64,000 nt of DNA, from the NCBI RefSeq assembly GCF_000468095.1, contig NZ_ASZC01000004.1, forward strand, positions 1 to 64,000, in the 5' to 3' direction. Of this stretch, positions 39,467 to 49,359 are shown in pieces. This stretch comes from Pantoea sp. AS-PWVM4. Lineage in GTDB: Bacteria; Pseudomonadota; Gammaproteobacteria; Enterobacterales; Enterobacteriaceae. The position numbers and the translations under genes are program-made. Positions within the stretch are counted from its first letter, which is position 1; each line of letters opens with the position of its first letter. The notes below the pieces were generated by a model that ran no database searches, was not told the origin of the DNA, and saw nothing but the letters and a program-made list of their open reading frames with translations.

Positions 39467-40420
39467 TTACTTGAACAGATCAGCCGTGACGGTCAGGTTA
39501 CCGCCGCTCTGGTTCTGCCACTGACGGGTGACATGGTAGAACTTCGCCCCTTTATCCGCGGCGCGTTTTGCCACTTCTTCAGAGATCTCAGTCGGTGAAC
39601 CGAAGTGGCCAGTAAAGGTCACGGTATCAAACGGCTGCATTTGCGCTGCCGTGATAGCGTTCACTTCCTGAATTTTGGTGCCGTTTGGCAGGGTGACGGT
39701 ATAGCGCTGCCCGGTGGAGGATTGGGTTTCAAAGAAACGACCTACACTGTTGCTTGGCGTTTCTGATGAAGCAACACCCGGGATCTCCACTTTCTTCGCT
39801 TCTGCGCCACCGGCTGCCAGCGCAGCTTTACCGGCTTCAGAATCGGCCGGAATCAGGTTCGGGCTTTGTACCTTACGTTCTTTGGCATCGGCCTTGTAGA
39901 CATAGGCCGTCACGTACTGGTTGCCGCCGTTGTTGGCGTCAATTTGACGAATAATAAAGAAGGAAGCCGCACCTTTCTCTTTGGCCGCTTTTGAAATGGC
40001 ATCGTTGACGTCCGGCTGGCTGGAAAAGAAGCCGTTGACGGAAACGGTATCGAACGGTTCCAGACGGTAGGCTTCCGCTTTCGGCAGCGCTTTAACGCCA
40101 TTGTAGGTCAGGTATTCCGTCGTTTTGGACGCTTCTGGGGCATCGGCATGATACAGGTCAGCCGTCACACGCCAGTTACCACTGTTACCGGTGGCATCAT
40201 TGATACCCTGGATATAAAAAGAGGCTGCGCCCAGTTCGTCTGCACGTTTTGAGACAGCGTCAGCAGCGTCGCCAATGGCGTTGAAACGGCCGGTGATATT
40301 AATACGTTCGAATGGCTTCAACGCGGCCGCTTTTTCCGGCGTCAGTTCCTGCGCAGCAAACGCATTGGCTGCCAGCAGAGATAACAAGGTGGACGCCAGA
40401 ATGGTGTTCTTCAGCTTCAT
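39467..40420 (-). CDS. ydgH: YdgH, periplasmic protein with three DUF1471 domains
   Basis: Exported protein of 317 residues. The signal peptide (about 1-22, ending AFA) is followed by three repeats of a DUF1471/BhsA-like unit. Each contains F(E/D)-x-(I/V)-x-(I/V)-x-G-x-F and a later GAASF(Y/F)-I or GAKFYHV strand (about 37-120, 123-180 and 255-317). A low-complexity linker separates repeats two and three. The family is linked to stress and biofilm. It is single, divergent from pntA. Confidence 0.94.
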   Translation of the reverse strand: MKLKNTILASTLLSLLAANAFAAQELTPEKAAALKPFERINITGRFNAIGDAADAVSKRADELGAASFYIQGINDATGNSGNWRVTADLYHADAPEASKTTEYLTYNGVKALPKAEAYRLEPFDTVSVNGFFSSQPDVNDAISKAAKEKGAASFFIIRQIDANNGGNQYVTAYVYKADAKERKVQSPNLIPADSEAGKAALAAGGAEAKKVEIPGVASSETPSNSVGRFFETQSSTGQRYTVTLPNGTKIQEVNAITAAQMQPFDTVTFTGHFGSPTEISEEVAKRAADKGAKFYHVTRQWQNQSGGNLTVTADLFK

Positions 40421-40960
40421 AAAAATGATCCTTCGCCTTACGCAAAAATGAGTACGAAAACGTGCTGGACTCTTGATGTATAACAGATTAGCCGCTGATT
40501 ATTGCATGTAATAATCAGCCTGTCTCAGCCAATTTATGCGGCCTGAATTGACAATCATCCCGAATTATTCATTTGGTTGTCATCACTATCTGCTATGGCG
40601 TTTTTTTGTGCGCGTTACCACTAAATCTGGTAACACTTAGTACCGCAATAGTTAAAGTATTGTTAAATAAAGGTTTTTAATAACACTTAATTCGCCGTGA
40701 CACGATTTTGCTCAGCATATAATTTTTTATTATGGCCGAAATCTAGTGGCAAAACGCGGCAATCAATCTTTGCTTCTGAATATTTGTGTGAATGTCATAA
40801 GTATGCATTATCGCTGTGGATCGCTATTCATATTTTCAGTAGGTTATAAAGACTTTGTTACATTGCGCATTTCGCTCATAAGTAGCTGAAACATTGTTTC
40901 AGTTGCATGAGCTTGTGCCGCTTACAGACCCTCATCCTTTAACCGATGAAAGGAAACAGT
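40421..40960. other. 540-bp AT-rich divergent region ydgH/pntA
   Basis: It holds the promoters of ydgH and pntAB. A perfect inverted repeat (GCTGATTATT with AATAATCAGC, 40494-40519) lies 74 bp before ydgH. The motif TAACACTTA appears twice near 40629 and 40681. I see no open frame with a ribosome binding site and no clear RNA gene. Confidence 0.5.
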
Positions 40961-42493
40961 ATGTTAATTGGGATACCCAAAGAGCGGTTAGCCAACGAAT
41001 CGCGCGTGGCTGCCACGCCGAAAACCGTTGAGCAACTGATCAAGCTGGGATTCAGCGTAACCATCGAACAGGGCGCAGGTATTCGGGCCAGCTTCGATGA
41101 TGACAGTTTTGTTGCCGCAGGCGCGACCATCAGCAACACCGAAACGGTGTGGCAGTCTGATATCGTGCTGAAAGTGAATGCACCTGATGATGACGAGATT
41201 GCCCTGACGCGTGCAGGTAGCACGCTGGTGAGCTTTATCTGGCCTGCGCAGAACCCGGCGCTGCTGGAGAAACTCGCGGCACGTAACGTGACCGTAATGG
41301 CAATGGATTCAGTACCGCGTATTTCGCGTGCTCAGGCACTGGACGCACTCAGCTCTATGGCGAATATTGCGGGCTATCGCGCTATCGTTGAAGCCGCCCA
41401 CGAATTTGGCCGCTTCTTTACCGGACAGATCACCGCCGCAGGTAAAGTGCCGCCCGCCAAAGTGATGGTGATTGGTGCAGGCGTGGCGGGTCTGGCTGCG
41501 ATCGGTGCGGCGGGCAGTCTTGGCGCTATCGTGCGTGCCTTTGATACCCGTCCGGAAGTGAAGGAACAGGTGCAGAGTATGGGCGCCGAGTTCCTTGAGC
41601 TGGACTTCGAGGAAGAAGCGGGCAGCGGCGACGGTTACGCTAAAGTGATGTCAGAAGCCTTTATTAAGGCAGAGATGGAGCTGTTTGCTAATCAGGCGAA
41701 AGAGGTCGACATCATTGTCACCACCGCCCTGATCCCTGGCCGTCCGGCACCGAAACTGATCACCAAAGAGATGGTCGCCAGCATGAAACCGGGTAGCGTG
41801 ATCGTCGATCTCGCGGCACAAACCGGCGGTAACTGCGAGCTGACCGTGGCGGATCAGGTCACACTGACCGAAAACGGCGTGAAGATCATCGGTTATACCG
41901 ATCTGCCAAGCCGTCTGCCGACCCAGTCATCCCAGTTGTACGGCACCAACCTGGTGAACCTGCTGAAGCTGCTGTGTAAAGAGAAAGACGGTCAAATCAC
42001 CGTTGATTTCGAAGACGTGGTGATTCGCGGTGTCACCGTCATCCGTGAAGGCGAAGTCACCTGGCCGGCTCCGCCGATTCAGGTATCTGCTGCGCCAAAA
42101 GCGGCACCGGCTGCCGTCGCGCCGAAAGAGAAAGTCGAGCAGAAACCGGCGTCACCGTGGCGTAAGTTGGTGCTGCTGGCGCTGGCCGTGGTGTTGTTCG
42201 CCTGCCTGGCGAATGTAGCGCCACCGGAGTTCCTGTCGCACTTTACCGTGTTTGCGCTCTCCTGCGTGGTGGGTTACTACGTGGTGTGGAACGTCAGCCA
42301 CGCGCTGCACACGCCGTTGATGTCGGTCACCAATGCGATTTCCGGCATTATCGTGGTCGGTGCGGTGTTGCAGATGGGCCACGGTGGTTGGGTTACGCTG
42401 CTGGCGTTTATCGCGGTGCTGATCGCCAGTATCAACATCTTTGGTGGCTTTACCGTCACCCAGCGCATGCTGAAAATGTTTCGTAAGAATTAA
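40961..42493 (+). CDS. pntA: NAD(P) transhydrogenase subunit alpha
   Basis: Proton-translocating transhydrogenase subunit of 510 residues carrying the NAD(H)-binding domain and part of the membrane domain. The ATG at 40961 has AGGAAA 5 nt upstream and gives [20 protein letters not shown], matching E. coli PntA; an ATG 15 bases earlier is less likely. The Rossmann motif [13 protein letters not shown] lies near 171-183, and C-terminal transmembrane helices lie from about 400. Ends 11 bp before pntB. Confidence 0.97.
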   Translation: MLIGIPKERLANESRVAATPKTVEQLIKLGFSVTIEQGAGIRASFDDDSFVAAGATISNTETVWQSDIVLKVNAPDDDEIALTRAGSTLVSFIWPAQNPALLEKLAARNVTVMAMDSVPRISRAQALDALSSMANIAGYRAIVEAAHEFGRFFTGQITAAGKVPPAKVMVIGAGVAGLAAIGAAGSLGAIVRAFDTRPEVKEQVQSMGAEFLELDFEEEAGSGDGYAKVMSEAFIKAEMELFANQAKEVDIIVTTALIPGRPAPKLITKEMVASMKPGSVIVDLAAQTGGNCELTVADQVTLTENGVKIIGYTDLPSRLPTQSSQLYGTNLVNLLKLLCKEKDGQITVDFEDVVIRGVTVIREGEVTWPAPPIQVSAAPKAAPAAVAPKEKVEQKPASPWRKLVLLALAVVLFACLANVAPPEFLSHFTVFALSCVVGYYVVWNVSHALHTPLMSVTNAISGIIVVGAVLQMGHGGWVTLLAFIAVLIASINIFGGFTVTQRMLKMFRKN

Positions 42494-42504
42494 GGGGTAA
42501 CAAC

Positions 42505-43893
42505 ATGTCTGGCGGATTAGTCACTGCAGCATACATTGTTGCCGCGATTCTGTTTATTTTCAGCCTTGCAGGTCTCTCGAAACACGAGACGTCAAAGCAG
42601 GGTAACATTTTTGGTATGAGCGGGATGGCGATTGCGCTGCTCGCTACGATCTTTGGCCCCAACAGCGGCAACGTTGCGTGGATCCTGCTGGCGATGGTGA
42701 TCGGTGGTGCGATTGGCGTACGTCTGGCGAAGAAAGTCGAGATGACCGAGATGCCGGAGCTGGTGGCGATTCTGCACAGCTTCGTGGGTCTGGCGGCGGT
42801 ACTGGTGGGCTTCAACAGCTACCTCGACCACGCACCGGGTCTGTCGGCGGTGATGGAAAATATCCATCTGACCGAAGTGTTCCTCGGTATCTTTATCGGT
42901 GCGGTGACCTTCACCGGTTCGATTGTCGCCTTTGGTAAGCTGCGCGGTAAGATTTCATCTCGCCCGCTGATGCTGCCACATCGTCATAAGCTTAACCTGC
43001 TGGCGTTGGTGGTATCGTTCCTGCTGCTGGTGTGGTTTGTTCGCACCGAAAGTACCGGCGCACAGGTGTTCGCGCTGTTGCTGATGACCGTGATTGCGCT
43101 GGCGTTTGGCTGGCATCTGGTGGCTTCTATCGGTGGTGCCGATATGCCGGTCGTGGTGTCGATGCTGAACTCCTACTCAGGCTGGGCAGCCGCAGCCGCC
43201 GGTTTTATGCTGAGCAACGATCTGCTGATCGTCACCGGTGCGTTAGTGGGGTCGAGCGGTGCCATCTTGTCGTACATCATGTGTAAGGCGATGAACCGTT
43301 CCTTTATTAGCGTGATTGCCGGTGGTTTTGGTACTGACACCAGCGTCGGTGGTGAAAGCGAAGAAGCCGGTGAACACCGCGAAATCAACGCAGAAGAAAC
43401 CGCTGAACTGCTGAAAGCGTCATCTTCGGTGATCATCACCCCAGGCTACGGCATGGCAGTGGCGCAGGCGCAGTATCCGGTGGCGGAAATCACCGAGAAA
43501 CTGCGTGCGCGCGGCATCAAGGTGCGTTTCGGTATCCACCCGGTGGCAGGGCGTCTGCCTGGTCATATGAACGTGTTGCTGGCGGAAGCGAAAGTACCGT
43601 ACGACGTGGTGCTGGAGATGGATGAAATCAACGATGATTTCAGCGATACCGACACCGTACTGGTTATCGGCGCGAACGACACCGTCAACCCGGCCGCGCA
43701 GGAAGATCCGCGCAGCCCGATTGCGGGTATGCCGGTCCTGGAAGTGTGGAAAGCGCAGAACGTTATCGTGTTTAAGCGTTCCATGAATACCGGCTATGCC
43801 GGGGTGCAGAACCCGCTGTTCTTCAAAGACAACACCCAGATGTTGTTTGGTGATGCGAAGGCCAGCGTAGAAGGCATTCTGCGCGCGTTATAA
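42505..43893 (+). CDS. pntB: NAD(P) transhydrogenase subunit beta
   Basis: Subunit of 462 residues with about nine transmembrane helices in the first half. The NADP(H)-binding domain occupies the last 180 residues ([43 protein letters not shown]). With PntA it uses proton entry to make NADPH from NADH. It directly follows pntA and ends at a terminator. Confidence 0.97.
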   Translation: MSGGLVTAAYIVAAILFIFSLAGLSKHETSKQGNIFGMSGMAIALLATIFGPNSGNVAWILLAMVIGGAIGVRLAKKVEMTEMPELVAILHSFVGLAAVLVGFNSYLDHAPGLSAVMENIHLTEVFLGIFIGAVTFTGSIVAFGKLRGKISSRPLMLPHRHKLNLLALVVSFLLLVWFVRTESTGAQVFALLLMTVIALAFGWHLVASIGGADMPVVVSMLNSYSGWAAAAAGFMLSNDLLIVTGALVGSSGAILSYIMCKAMNRSFISVIAGGFGTDTSVGGESEEAGEHREINAEETAELLKASSSVIITPGYGMAVAQAQYPVAEITEKLRARGIKVRFGIHPVAGRLPGHMNVLLAEAKVPYDVVLEMDEINDDFSDTDTVLVIGANDTVNPAAQEDPRSPIAGMPVLEVWKAQNVIVFKRSMNTGYAGVQNPLFFKDNTQMLFGDAKASVEGILRAL

Positions 43894-43899
43894 AACAAA

Positions 43900-43924
43900 A
43901 AGGGCGACATACCGTCGCCCTTCA
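43900..43924 (+). terminator. Terminator of pntAB
   Basis: AAGGGCGAC-ATACC-GTCGCCCTT forms a perfect 9-bp stem, followed by CATTATCC; on the other strand TTTTTGTTTTA gives a good T tail. Confidence 0.75.
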
Positions 43925-43930
43925 TTATCC

Positions 43931-43985
43931 GTAACGGCGCGATAAATCGCGCACCTTAATCCGTAGCTGCGCGATTTATCGCGCG
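43931..43985. repeat. REP-like pair in direct order, locus 6
   Basis: Two units in the same direction, 43931-43952 (core GCGCGATAAATCGCGC) and 43963-43985. Because the core is palindromic the second differs mainly by an ATTTAT loop. They lie between the convergent pntB and uspE genes. Confidence 0.78.
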
Positions 43986-44012
43986 GCTTTTTCTGCCAGC
44001 GAGCACAGCACG

Positions 44013-44975
44013 TTAGTCGTCATCATCCTCTTCGTCATCATCATCAAGCTCGATCGGCGATTTAAAGTCATCAGGTTTGATGGCCAACAGATCGCAGCGC
44101 AGATGATCAATCACCTGTTCCGCTGTATTTCCCAGGAACGCCGCCGACAACCCGGTGCGACCGATGGTGCCAAGCACCACAATACCGGCACTAAGATGGC
44201 TGGCGATATCCGGGATGACTTCTTCCGGTAAACCTTTCGCGACGTGGGTAAACTCTTCGCTAATCGAGAACTTCTGCCGCAGCGCTTTCATCGCCACCAG
44301 ATGCTGACCGCGAATGGCGTCGTTATATACGCTGGGGTCAAAATCCGGCAGTTCGATAGCGATATTGATTGGGGTAATCGGGTAAGCACCGACCAGATGC
44401 ACTTCGGTATGGTTGACCATTTCGGCCAACTGGGTGGTTTCGCGAATCAATTTTTGATTGAGGGCGTCATGATGGGGTTCTTCGCTGGCGAGGTTCACCG
44501 CCACCAGCGCTTTACCGCCTTCCGGCCACGGCTGATCTTTTACCATCCATACCGGGCAAGGGCATTTACGCAGCAGATGCCAGTCGGTGGGGGTAAAAAT
44601 TACCGCTTCCAGCCGATCGTGCTGATGCGCCATCTTCAGCACCAAATCGTGATGATGGGTCATCACCTCATGAATAATCGCTTCGTACGGACGGTTGTGC
44701 CAGATAACCTTAATTTCAATATCAACGCCCGCCTCCAGATAAGCGTGGGCCTGCTCGCGGATCCATTCGGTACGCTGGCTGATCACGCCTTTACGCATGT
44801 TGGCGCGCTCATCCGGCGACAGTAGGGTGGTCATTTCGTAGGAGAAATCATAGATAGGCAGGAAAGCTTTGATTTTTCCGCCGATACGTTGATTGAGATA
44901 AACCGCACGCCGCAGCGCGGGTTGATCATCCTGTTGTGCGTCAATCGCGACCAGAATATTTTGGTACCGGGACAT
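44013..44975 (-). CDS. uspE: Universal stress protein E
   Basis: Tandem Usp protein of 320 residues, two alpha/beta Usp domains (about 3-150 and 155-305). Domain one begins [17 protein letters not shown]. Domain two ends with [20 protein letters not shown], the ATP/phosphate-loop region of the family. The C-terminus carries an acidic tail of aspartates and glutamates ([12 protein letters not shown]), slightly longer than in E. coli (316 residues). It lies next to fnr as in E. coli. Confidence 0.96.
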   Translation of the reverse strand: MSRYQNILVAIDAQQDDQPALRRAVYLNQRIGGKIKAFLPIYDFSYEMTTLLSPDERANMRKGVISQRTEWIREQAHAYLEAGVDIEIKVIWHNRPYEAIIHEVMTHHHDLVLKMAHQHDRLEAVIFTPTDWHLLRKCPCPVWMVKDQPWPEGGKALVAVNLASEEPHHDALNQKLIRETTQLAEMVNHTEVHLVGAYPITPINIAIELPDFDPSVYNDAIRGQHLVAMKALRQKFSISEEFTHVAKGLPEEVIPDIASHLSAGIVVLGTIGRTGLSAAFLGNTAEQVIDHLRCDLLAIKPDDFKSPIELDDDDEEDDDD

Positions 44976-45054
44976 AGGGCAATCTCCTCAAAACCAAAGC
45001 AAGTTGGGTTAAAGATAGCCTAAGTTATGACAGTGCTGAAAGGAAAAAGTTGTT

Positions 45055-45088
45055 GCCGGATCAATAAAATAACAATTATTGATCCGGC
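45055..45088. terminator. Terminator downstream of fnr
   Basis: GCCGGATCAATAA and TTATTGATCCGGC form a perfect 13-bp stem. On the minus strand AACAACTTTTTCC follows. Confidence 0.8.
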
Positions 45089-45094
45089 TGAGTA

Positions 45095-45847
45095 TCAGGC
45101 GGCTTGCTCAGTCTGACCAGCAAGTTCTGCCAGCATTGAGTGGTTTTCGATAGTGATATATTTGCCTTTTACCGCCAGCATGCCACTTTTCTGGAAACGA
45201 CCGAGTAAACGGCTGATGGTTTCTACGGTTAGTCCCAGATAGTTACCAATATCGCCACGCGTCATGGTTAAGCGGAACTCACGTTGGGAGAAGCCACGTT
45301 GACCAAAACGGCGCGACAGGTTCCAGATAAAGGCGGCGAGACGCTCCTCAGCATTCTTCTTGGACAGCAACAGAATCATGTCCTGGTCGCCTTTGATCTC
45401 ACCACTCATCAGACGCATCATCTGCTGACGCAGTGCGGGCATTTTACCGGAGAGATCATCCAGGGTTTCGAACGGGATTTCGCACACCATCGCGGTTTCC
45501 AGTGCTTGCGCAAAGCTGGGATGATGGGCGCTAACAATGGCGTCAAAACCGACCAAATCACCTGCCAGATGGAAACCCGTAATTTGCTCGTCACCCTGTT
45601 CGGTGATGGTGTAGCTTTTGATGGTGCCCGAGCGAATGGCATACAACGATTTCAATTCATCACCGGCTTTGAACAACGTCTGGCCTTTTTGAATTGGCTT
45701 TTTGCGTTCAATAATATTATCCAGCTGATCCAGTTCGTGTTCGTTCAGCGTGAAGGGAATACACAACTGGCTGATACTGCAATCCTGGCAATGGATGGCA
45801 CAACCGCCAGACTGAATACGTCGAATGCTGCGTTTTTCCGGGATCAT
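45095..45847 (-). CDS. fnr: FNR, anaerobic transcription regulator
   Basis: Oxygen-sensing Crp-family regulator of 250 residues. The N-terminal cysteine cluster [14 protein letters not shown] (Cys16, 20, 23, 29) and the internal cysteine in AMVCEIPF provide the [4Fe-4S] ligands. The helix-turn-helix at the C-terminus is [19 protein letters not shown] with the ETISR recognition helix. An FNR-like palindrome lies in its own leader. Its best known RNA target, fnrS, is 33 kb away in this window. Confidence 0.98.
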   Translation of the reverse strand: MIPEKRSIRRIQSGGCAIHCQDCSISQLCIPFTLNEHELDQLDNIIERKKPIQKGQTLFKAGDELKSLYAIRSGTIKSYTITEQGDEQITGFHLAGDLVGFDAIVSAHHPSFAQALETAMVCEIPFETLDDLSGKMPALRQQMMRLMSGEIKGDQDMILLLSKKNAEERLAAFIWNLSRRFGQRGFSQREFRLTMTRGDIGNYLGLTVETISRLLGRFQKSGMLAVKGKYITIENHSMLAELAGQTEQAA

Positions 45848-45868
45848 AATATGTACGCTCGATGATTA

Positions 45869-45882
45869 TTGACTGCCGTCAA
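45869..45882. promoter_or_regulatory. FNR-like autoregulatory site of fnr
   Basis: TTGAC-TGCC-GTCAA is a perfect palindrome matching the FNR consensus TTGAT-N4-ATCAA except at one position in each arm. It lies 22 bp before the fnr start, a position suited to repression. Confidence 0.7.
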
Positions 45883-46140
45883 TTTTAACATTTTTTCATG
45901 CAAAGGGCACTCGTCCGAGCTGTAATAATCCTCAAAAAAAGTGTGGCTGGCGCAAAAATAGTTGATCAGCGCTAACTCCGCTATTTGCGGATAATTTCTA
46001 CAACGGGAATATTGATCTGGAACGTTTTGTTGACACCGGGTGCGCAAAACGCGCGGATATTTAGCGCGAAAAGTGACAGATGTGATGCCAGAAAGCATTT
46101 GCTAAGCTTGCATCGCAAAATTGTACTGTGGGAGAAGACC

Positions 46141-46707
46141 ATGAACCTCGATGATGATGACCTTTTCCGGGATGCCATGGGTGACGTAACCCCGTTGAAA
46201 GATTGCGCCAACACCCAGTGGTTGCGCGATCCCTCGACAAAAGCGCCGCGCGCGCTGCAACGCAATGATGCAGAAGAGAACTTTTTAACGCGGGGTTTTC
46301 TGGAGATCATTCCGTTAGCGACGCCGCTGGAGTACAAAGCAGATGGGATCCAGCAGGGGGTGCTGGACAAATTGCGGTCAGGGAAATATCCGCTGGACGC
46401 CAGCCTGAATCTGCTACGTCAGCCGGTTGAAACCTGCCGTCAGTCGCTGTTCAACTTTATGATGCAGGGGCGCAAGCAGGGGTTGCGTAATTTGTTGATC
46501 ATCCACGGCAAGGGACGTGATGACGAGTCACATGCCAATATCGTGCGCAGCTATGTGGCGTGCTGGCTGACACAATTCGACGAGGTGCAAACCTTCTGCG
46601 TCGCGCAACCCCACCACGGTGGGGCCGGGGCGCTGTATGTTGGCTTGCGTAAAACCGAACAGGCCCGCCTGGATAACCGCGAACGGCACGCCAAGCGCAG
46701 CCGTTAG
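46141..46707 (+). CDS. smrA: Smr-domain DNA endonuclease SmrA
   Basis: Protein of 188 residues with a C-terminal Smr domain (about 80-175). The conserved parts are LDASLNLLRQPVETCRQSLF and LLIIHGKGRDDESHANIVRS, containing the family HGKG. Start at the ATG 46141 (DDDDLFRDAMGDVTPL) as in E. coli YdaL/SmrA, although the frame is open further upstream. Its stop codon overlaps the convergent pcaQ stop (46704-46707) with no terminator between. Confidence 0.94.
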   Translation: MNLDDDDLFRDAMGDVTPLKDCANTQWLRDPSTKAPRALQRNDAEENFLTRGFLEIIPLATPLEYKADGIQQGVLDKLRSGKYPLDASLNLLRQPVETCRQSLFNFMMQGRKQGLRNLLIIHGKGRDDESHANIVRSYVACWLTQFDEVQTFCVAQPHHGGAGALYVGLRKTEQARLDNRERHAKRSR

Positions 46708-47624
46708 CTGTGGAACTTACGGATGGTGGCCATCAACACCTCTGCGCTCAGGCTCAGGGTATTGCCGGTTCGGGTGATAATACCGACCGGCTCGCCTGGC
46801 CCGGCTGACGAGATGGGCAGGGCGCACAACGCATTATGATTTAAATCCTCTTTAACCGCCCCGGAAGGCACAAACCAGACATAGTCGTAGCGTAGCGCCA
46901 GTTGGCGTGCCAGGGACGTTGAGGACGTTTCCACGCAGTTGGCGGGGAGTGAACAATCTTGTTCATCCAGCATTTGTTGCGCGATACGACGAGGGGCCGT
47001 GCCCTCCGGGGAGATCACCACGGGCCACTGCATCGCGCGCGATAGCGTGACGTTGTCACTTAACAGCGGATGCTCCGGGCGTACCACCAGCTTTAACGAT
47101 TCAAGAAACAGCAACTCGTAAGTCAGGCCCGCCATCATTTCACTGTCGGCCATACGGCCAATACCGATATCAAATTCGCCAGCCCGCAGGCCCGCTAACA
47201 ACACATTATTATGCAGCGTCGCCACCTGTACCGTGGTGTTGGGTTGCTGCTGGTGAAAGCGATCTAAAATTTGCGGCAGCATACCCATTGCGGCGGTGGT
47301 CAGCGCGCCGAGGCGGATGACCATCGGGCGTCCGGGTAACGGTGAGTTAAAGCTTTGTCCGGCATGATTCAGGGCATCCAGCACCTTAATCGCGTGGGTC
47401 AGGAATTGTTCGCCCAGGGTGGTCAGTTGGGCGCCGAGACGACCGCGTTCAAATAAACGTGCTCCAGCCAGTTCCTCCAGCTCATTAAGGGTTTTCGAGA
47501 GTGCAGGCTGGCTCAGGTTCAGCGTTTCTGCTGCCCGACCCAGCGTGCCTTGTTGCGCGACGGCAACAAAGGTATGTAAATGGCGCAAGCGAATGCGCTG
47601 ATTGAAAAGGATATTTTTGTCCAT
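46704..47624 (-). CDS. pcaQ: LysR-type regulator PcaQ
   Basis: LysR family regulator of 306 residues. The winged helix at the N-terminus (RLRHLHTFVAVAQQGTLGRA, ETLNLSQPALSKTLNELEEL) has the sequence style of PcaQ, the activator of protocatechuate genes. The effector domain includes GRMADSEMMAGL. It is divergent from an aromatic-acid transporter, in line with that role. No pca catabolic genes are present in the window. Confidence 0.85.
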   Translation of the reverse strand: MDKNILFNQRIRLRHLHTFVAVAQQGTLGRAAETLNLSQPALSKTLNELEELAGARLFERGRLGAQLTTLGEQFLTHAIKVLDALNHAGQSFNSPLPGRPMVIRLGALTTAAMGMLPQILDRFHQQQPNTTVQVATLHNNVLLAGLRAGEFDIGIGRMADSEMMAGLTYELLFLESLKLVVRPEHPLLSDNVTLSRAMQWPVVISPEGTAPRRIAQQMLDEQDCSLPANCVETSSTSLARQLALRYDYVWFVPSGAVKEDLNHNALCALPISSAGPGEPVGIITRTGNTLSLSAEVLMATIRKFHS

Positions 47625-47936
47625 AACCTCACACTTAATGAGATTTCCGGGTTGCAGGCAACTGGCAAAACGAAATTTTGTTAACTTACCTGCAAAATTA
47701 TATTAACAATTTTAGCTTGCGATACGGCAAACGCATAAGCTGCTGTTATCACAATAAATCCCGAATATTCATCTAGTTGAGTCGTTATCAGCTTCTTAAG
47801 TTTCAGATGCTTAAGATGGCTAAGCCTGAATAATTCTCAGTTACATCCAAAAATCCTGCCCGTTATTATTAACAATGCGCTATCATAAGCGCCGTTTTTT
47901 TTACCAAAACTGATGTTTAAAAGCAGGAGTTCGGCC
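47625..47936. other. Divergent region pcaQ/transporter with an inverted repeat
   Basis: 312 bp, AT-rich. TTGTTAA (47678) and TTAACAA (47703) form an inverted repeat separated by 18 bp, a candidate operator about 54 bp from pcaQ. No open frame is supported. Confidence 0.5.
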
Positions 47937-49271
47937 GTGACCAGCGTTGAAGCAGTAGATGTACGCCAGCTGATTAATCAGAGCACGCTGAGTCGCTGGC
48001 AAAAGCGCTTAATTGCGCTCTGCTTCCTCGTCGTGGCGCTGGATGGCATGGACATCGCGCTGATGGGATTTATCGCGCCGACGCTGCGCGCGGCCTGGGG
48101 TGTCAGTAATCATCAACTGGGTATGGTGATCAGTGCGGCATTGATTGGACTGGCGCTGGGCGCGGTGTTCGCCGGGCCGCTGGCGGATCGCTATGGCCGC
48201 CGCATGATGATTCTGCTTAGCGTCCTGTTCTTTGGCTTGTGGACGTTGGCCACAGCGATGGCGCAGAACATCGAACAGATGATGCTGTTTCGTTTTCTCA
48301 CCGGGCTGGGATTAGGCGCGGCGATGCCGAATGTCGGTACCCTGGTGGCGGAATACGCGCCGGAACGCCGCCGCTCCTTCATTATTACCGTGGTGTTCTG
48401 CGGGTTTACCTTTGGCGCGGCCTCCGGTGGTTTTGCCGCTTCCTGGCTCCTGCCTCGTTATGACTGGCACTCGGTGATGTTGTTGGGCGGCTTGCTGCCG
48501 CTGGTGGTGTTGCCTTTTCTGCTGCGCGGCCTGCCGGAGTCGGTACGTTTTCTCATCAGTCGTCAGGCCCCGGCGGCACGTATCCACGCCATTCTCGACC
48601 GCATGTTGCCGGGCGCGGTGCAGGCCAACAGCCATTTCCACAGCGTTGAACCCACCACCGTGCGTGCTGGCGCAATTGCCACCGTCCTCTCACGCCGTTA
48701 TTTGTTTGGCAGCCTGATGCTATGGGGCGGCTACTTCATGGCGCTGTTTCTGGTCTACCTGGTCGGTAGCTGGTTACCGTCGCTGGTCCATACCCTTGGC
48801 ATGTCAGTGACCGCAGCCGCGATCATCACCGCGATGTATCAGGCGGGCGGCACCCTCGGCTCGCTGTTTACCGGTTGGCTGATGGACCGTGTTAACGCGA
48901 ATCTGGCGCTGGCGGTGATCTACTTCTGTGGCGGCATCGCCATTGTCGCGATGGGTTTCTCACCGGCGCGGGTCGACCTGATGAGCGCCATCGCTTTTTG
49001 TAGCGGTTTTTGTTTTAACGGTGCCAACACCGGGATGAATGCGTTATCCGCCAGCTATTATCCCACGCATGCACGCGCCACGGGTTCCAGTTGGATGCAT
49101 GGCGTGGGGCGGGTCGGGGCGATCCTCAGTGCCTTTATCGGCGCGGAACTGCTTTCCCTCGGCTGGTCATTCAGCCATATCTTCCTGATGCTGGCGCTAC
49201 CGGCGCTGCTGACCACCGTGATGCTGTTGCTGAAATGTCGCTTTGGTGACCCGCGAGCCGCCGACGAGTGA
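47937..49271 (+). CDS. Aromatic acid:H+ symporter (AAHS/PcaK-like MFS)
   Basis: MFS transporter of about 444 residues and twelve transmembrane helices. The GTG at 47937 has CAGGAG 7 nt upstream; an ATG 24 bases earlier lies before that site. The start region VRQLINQSTLSRWQKRLIAL, LDGMDIALMGFIAP in helix 1 and GPLADRYGRRMM in loop 2-3 are typical of the AAHS group (4-hydroxybenzoate/protocatechuate carriers). PcaQ alongside supports an aromatic acid substrate, but benzoate or another aromatic is equally possible. Confidence 0.88.
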   Translation: MTSVEAVDVRQLINQSTLSRWQKRLIALCFLVVALDGMDIALMGFIAPTLRAAWGVSNHQLGMVISAALIGLALGAVFAGPLADRYGRRMMILLSVLFFGLWTLATAMAQNIEQMMLFRFLTGLGLGAAMPNVGTLVAEYAPERRRSFIITVVFCGFTFGAASGGFAASWLLPRYDWHSVMLLGGLLPLVVLPFLLRGLPESVRFLISRQAPAARIHAILDRMLPGAVQANSHFHSVEPTTVRAGAIATVLSRRYLFGSLMLWGGYFMALFLVYLVGSWLPSLVHTLGMSVTAAAIITAMYQAGGTLGSLFTGWLMDRVNANLALAVIYFCGGIAIVAMGFSPARVDLMSAIAFCSGFCFNGANTGMNALSASYYPTHARATGSSWMHGVGRVGAILSAFIGAELLSLGWSFSHIFLMLALPALLTTVMLLLKCRFGDPRAADE

Positions 49272-49359
49272 CAGCGCGATCACACTTCGAGGAAATTGTT
49301 ACCCGGCGCTAAAGGGTTGATCTACATTAGCATCACCCCCGTAGCACAAGGTGATGACC

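Noticed and set aside
40629..40690. Repeated TAACACTTA motif before pntA as an operator
   Set aside because: Only two imperfect copies and no known regulator fits; noted but not called.
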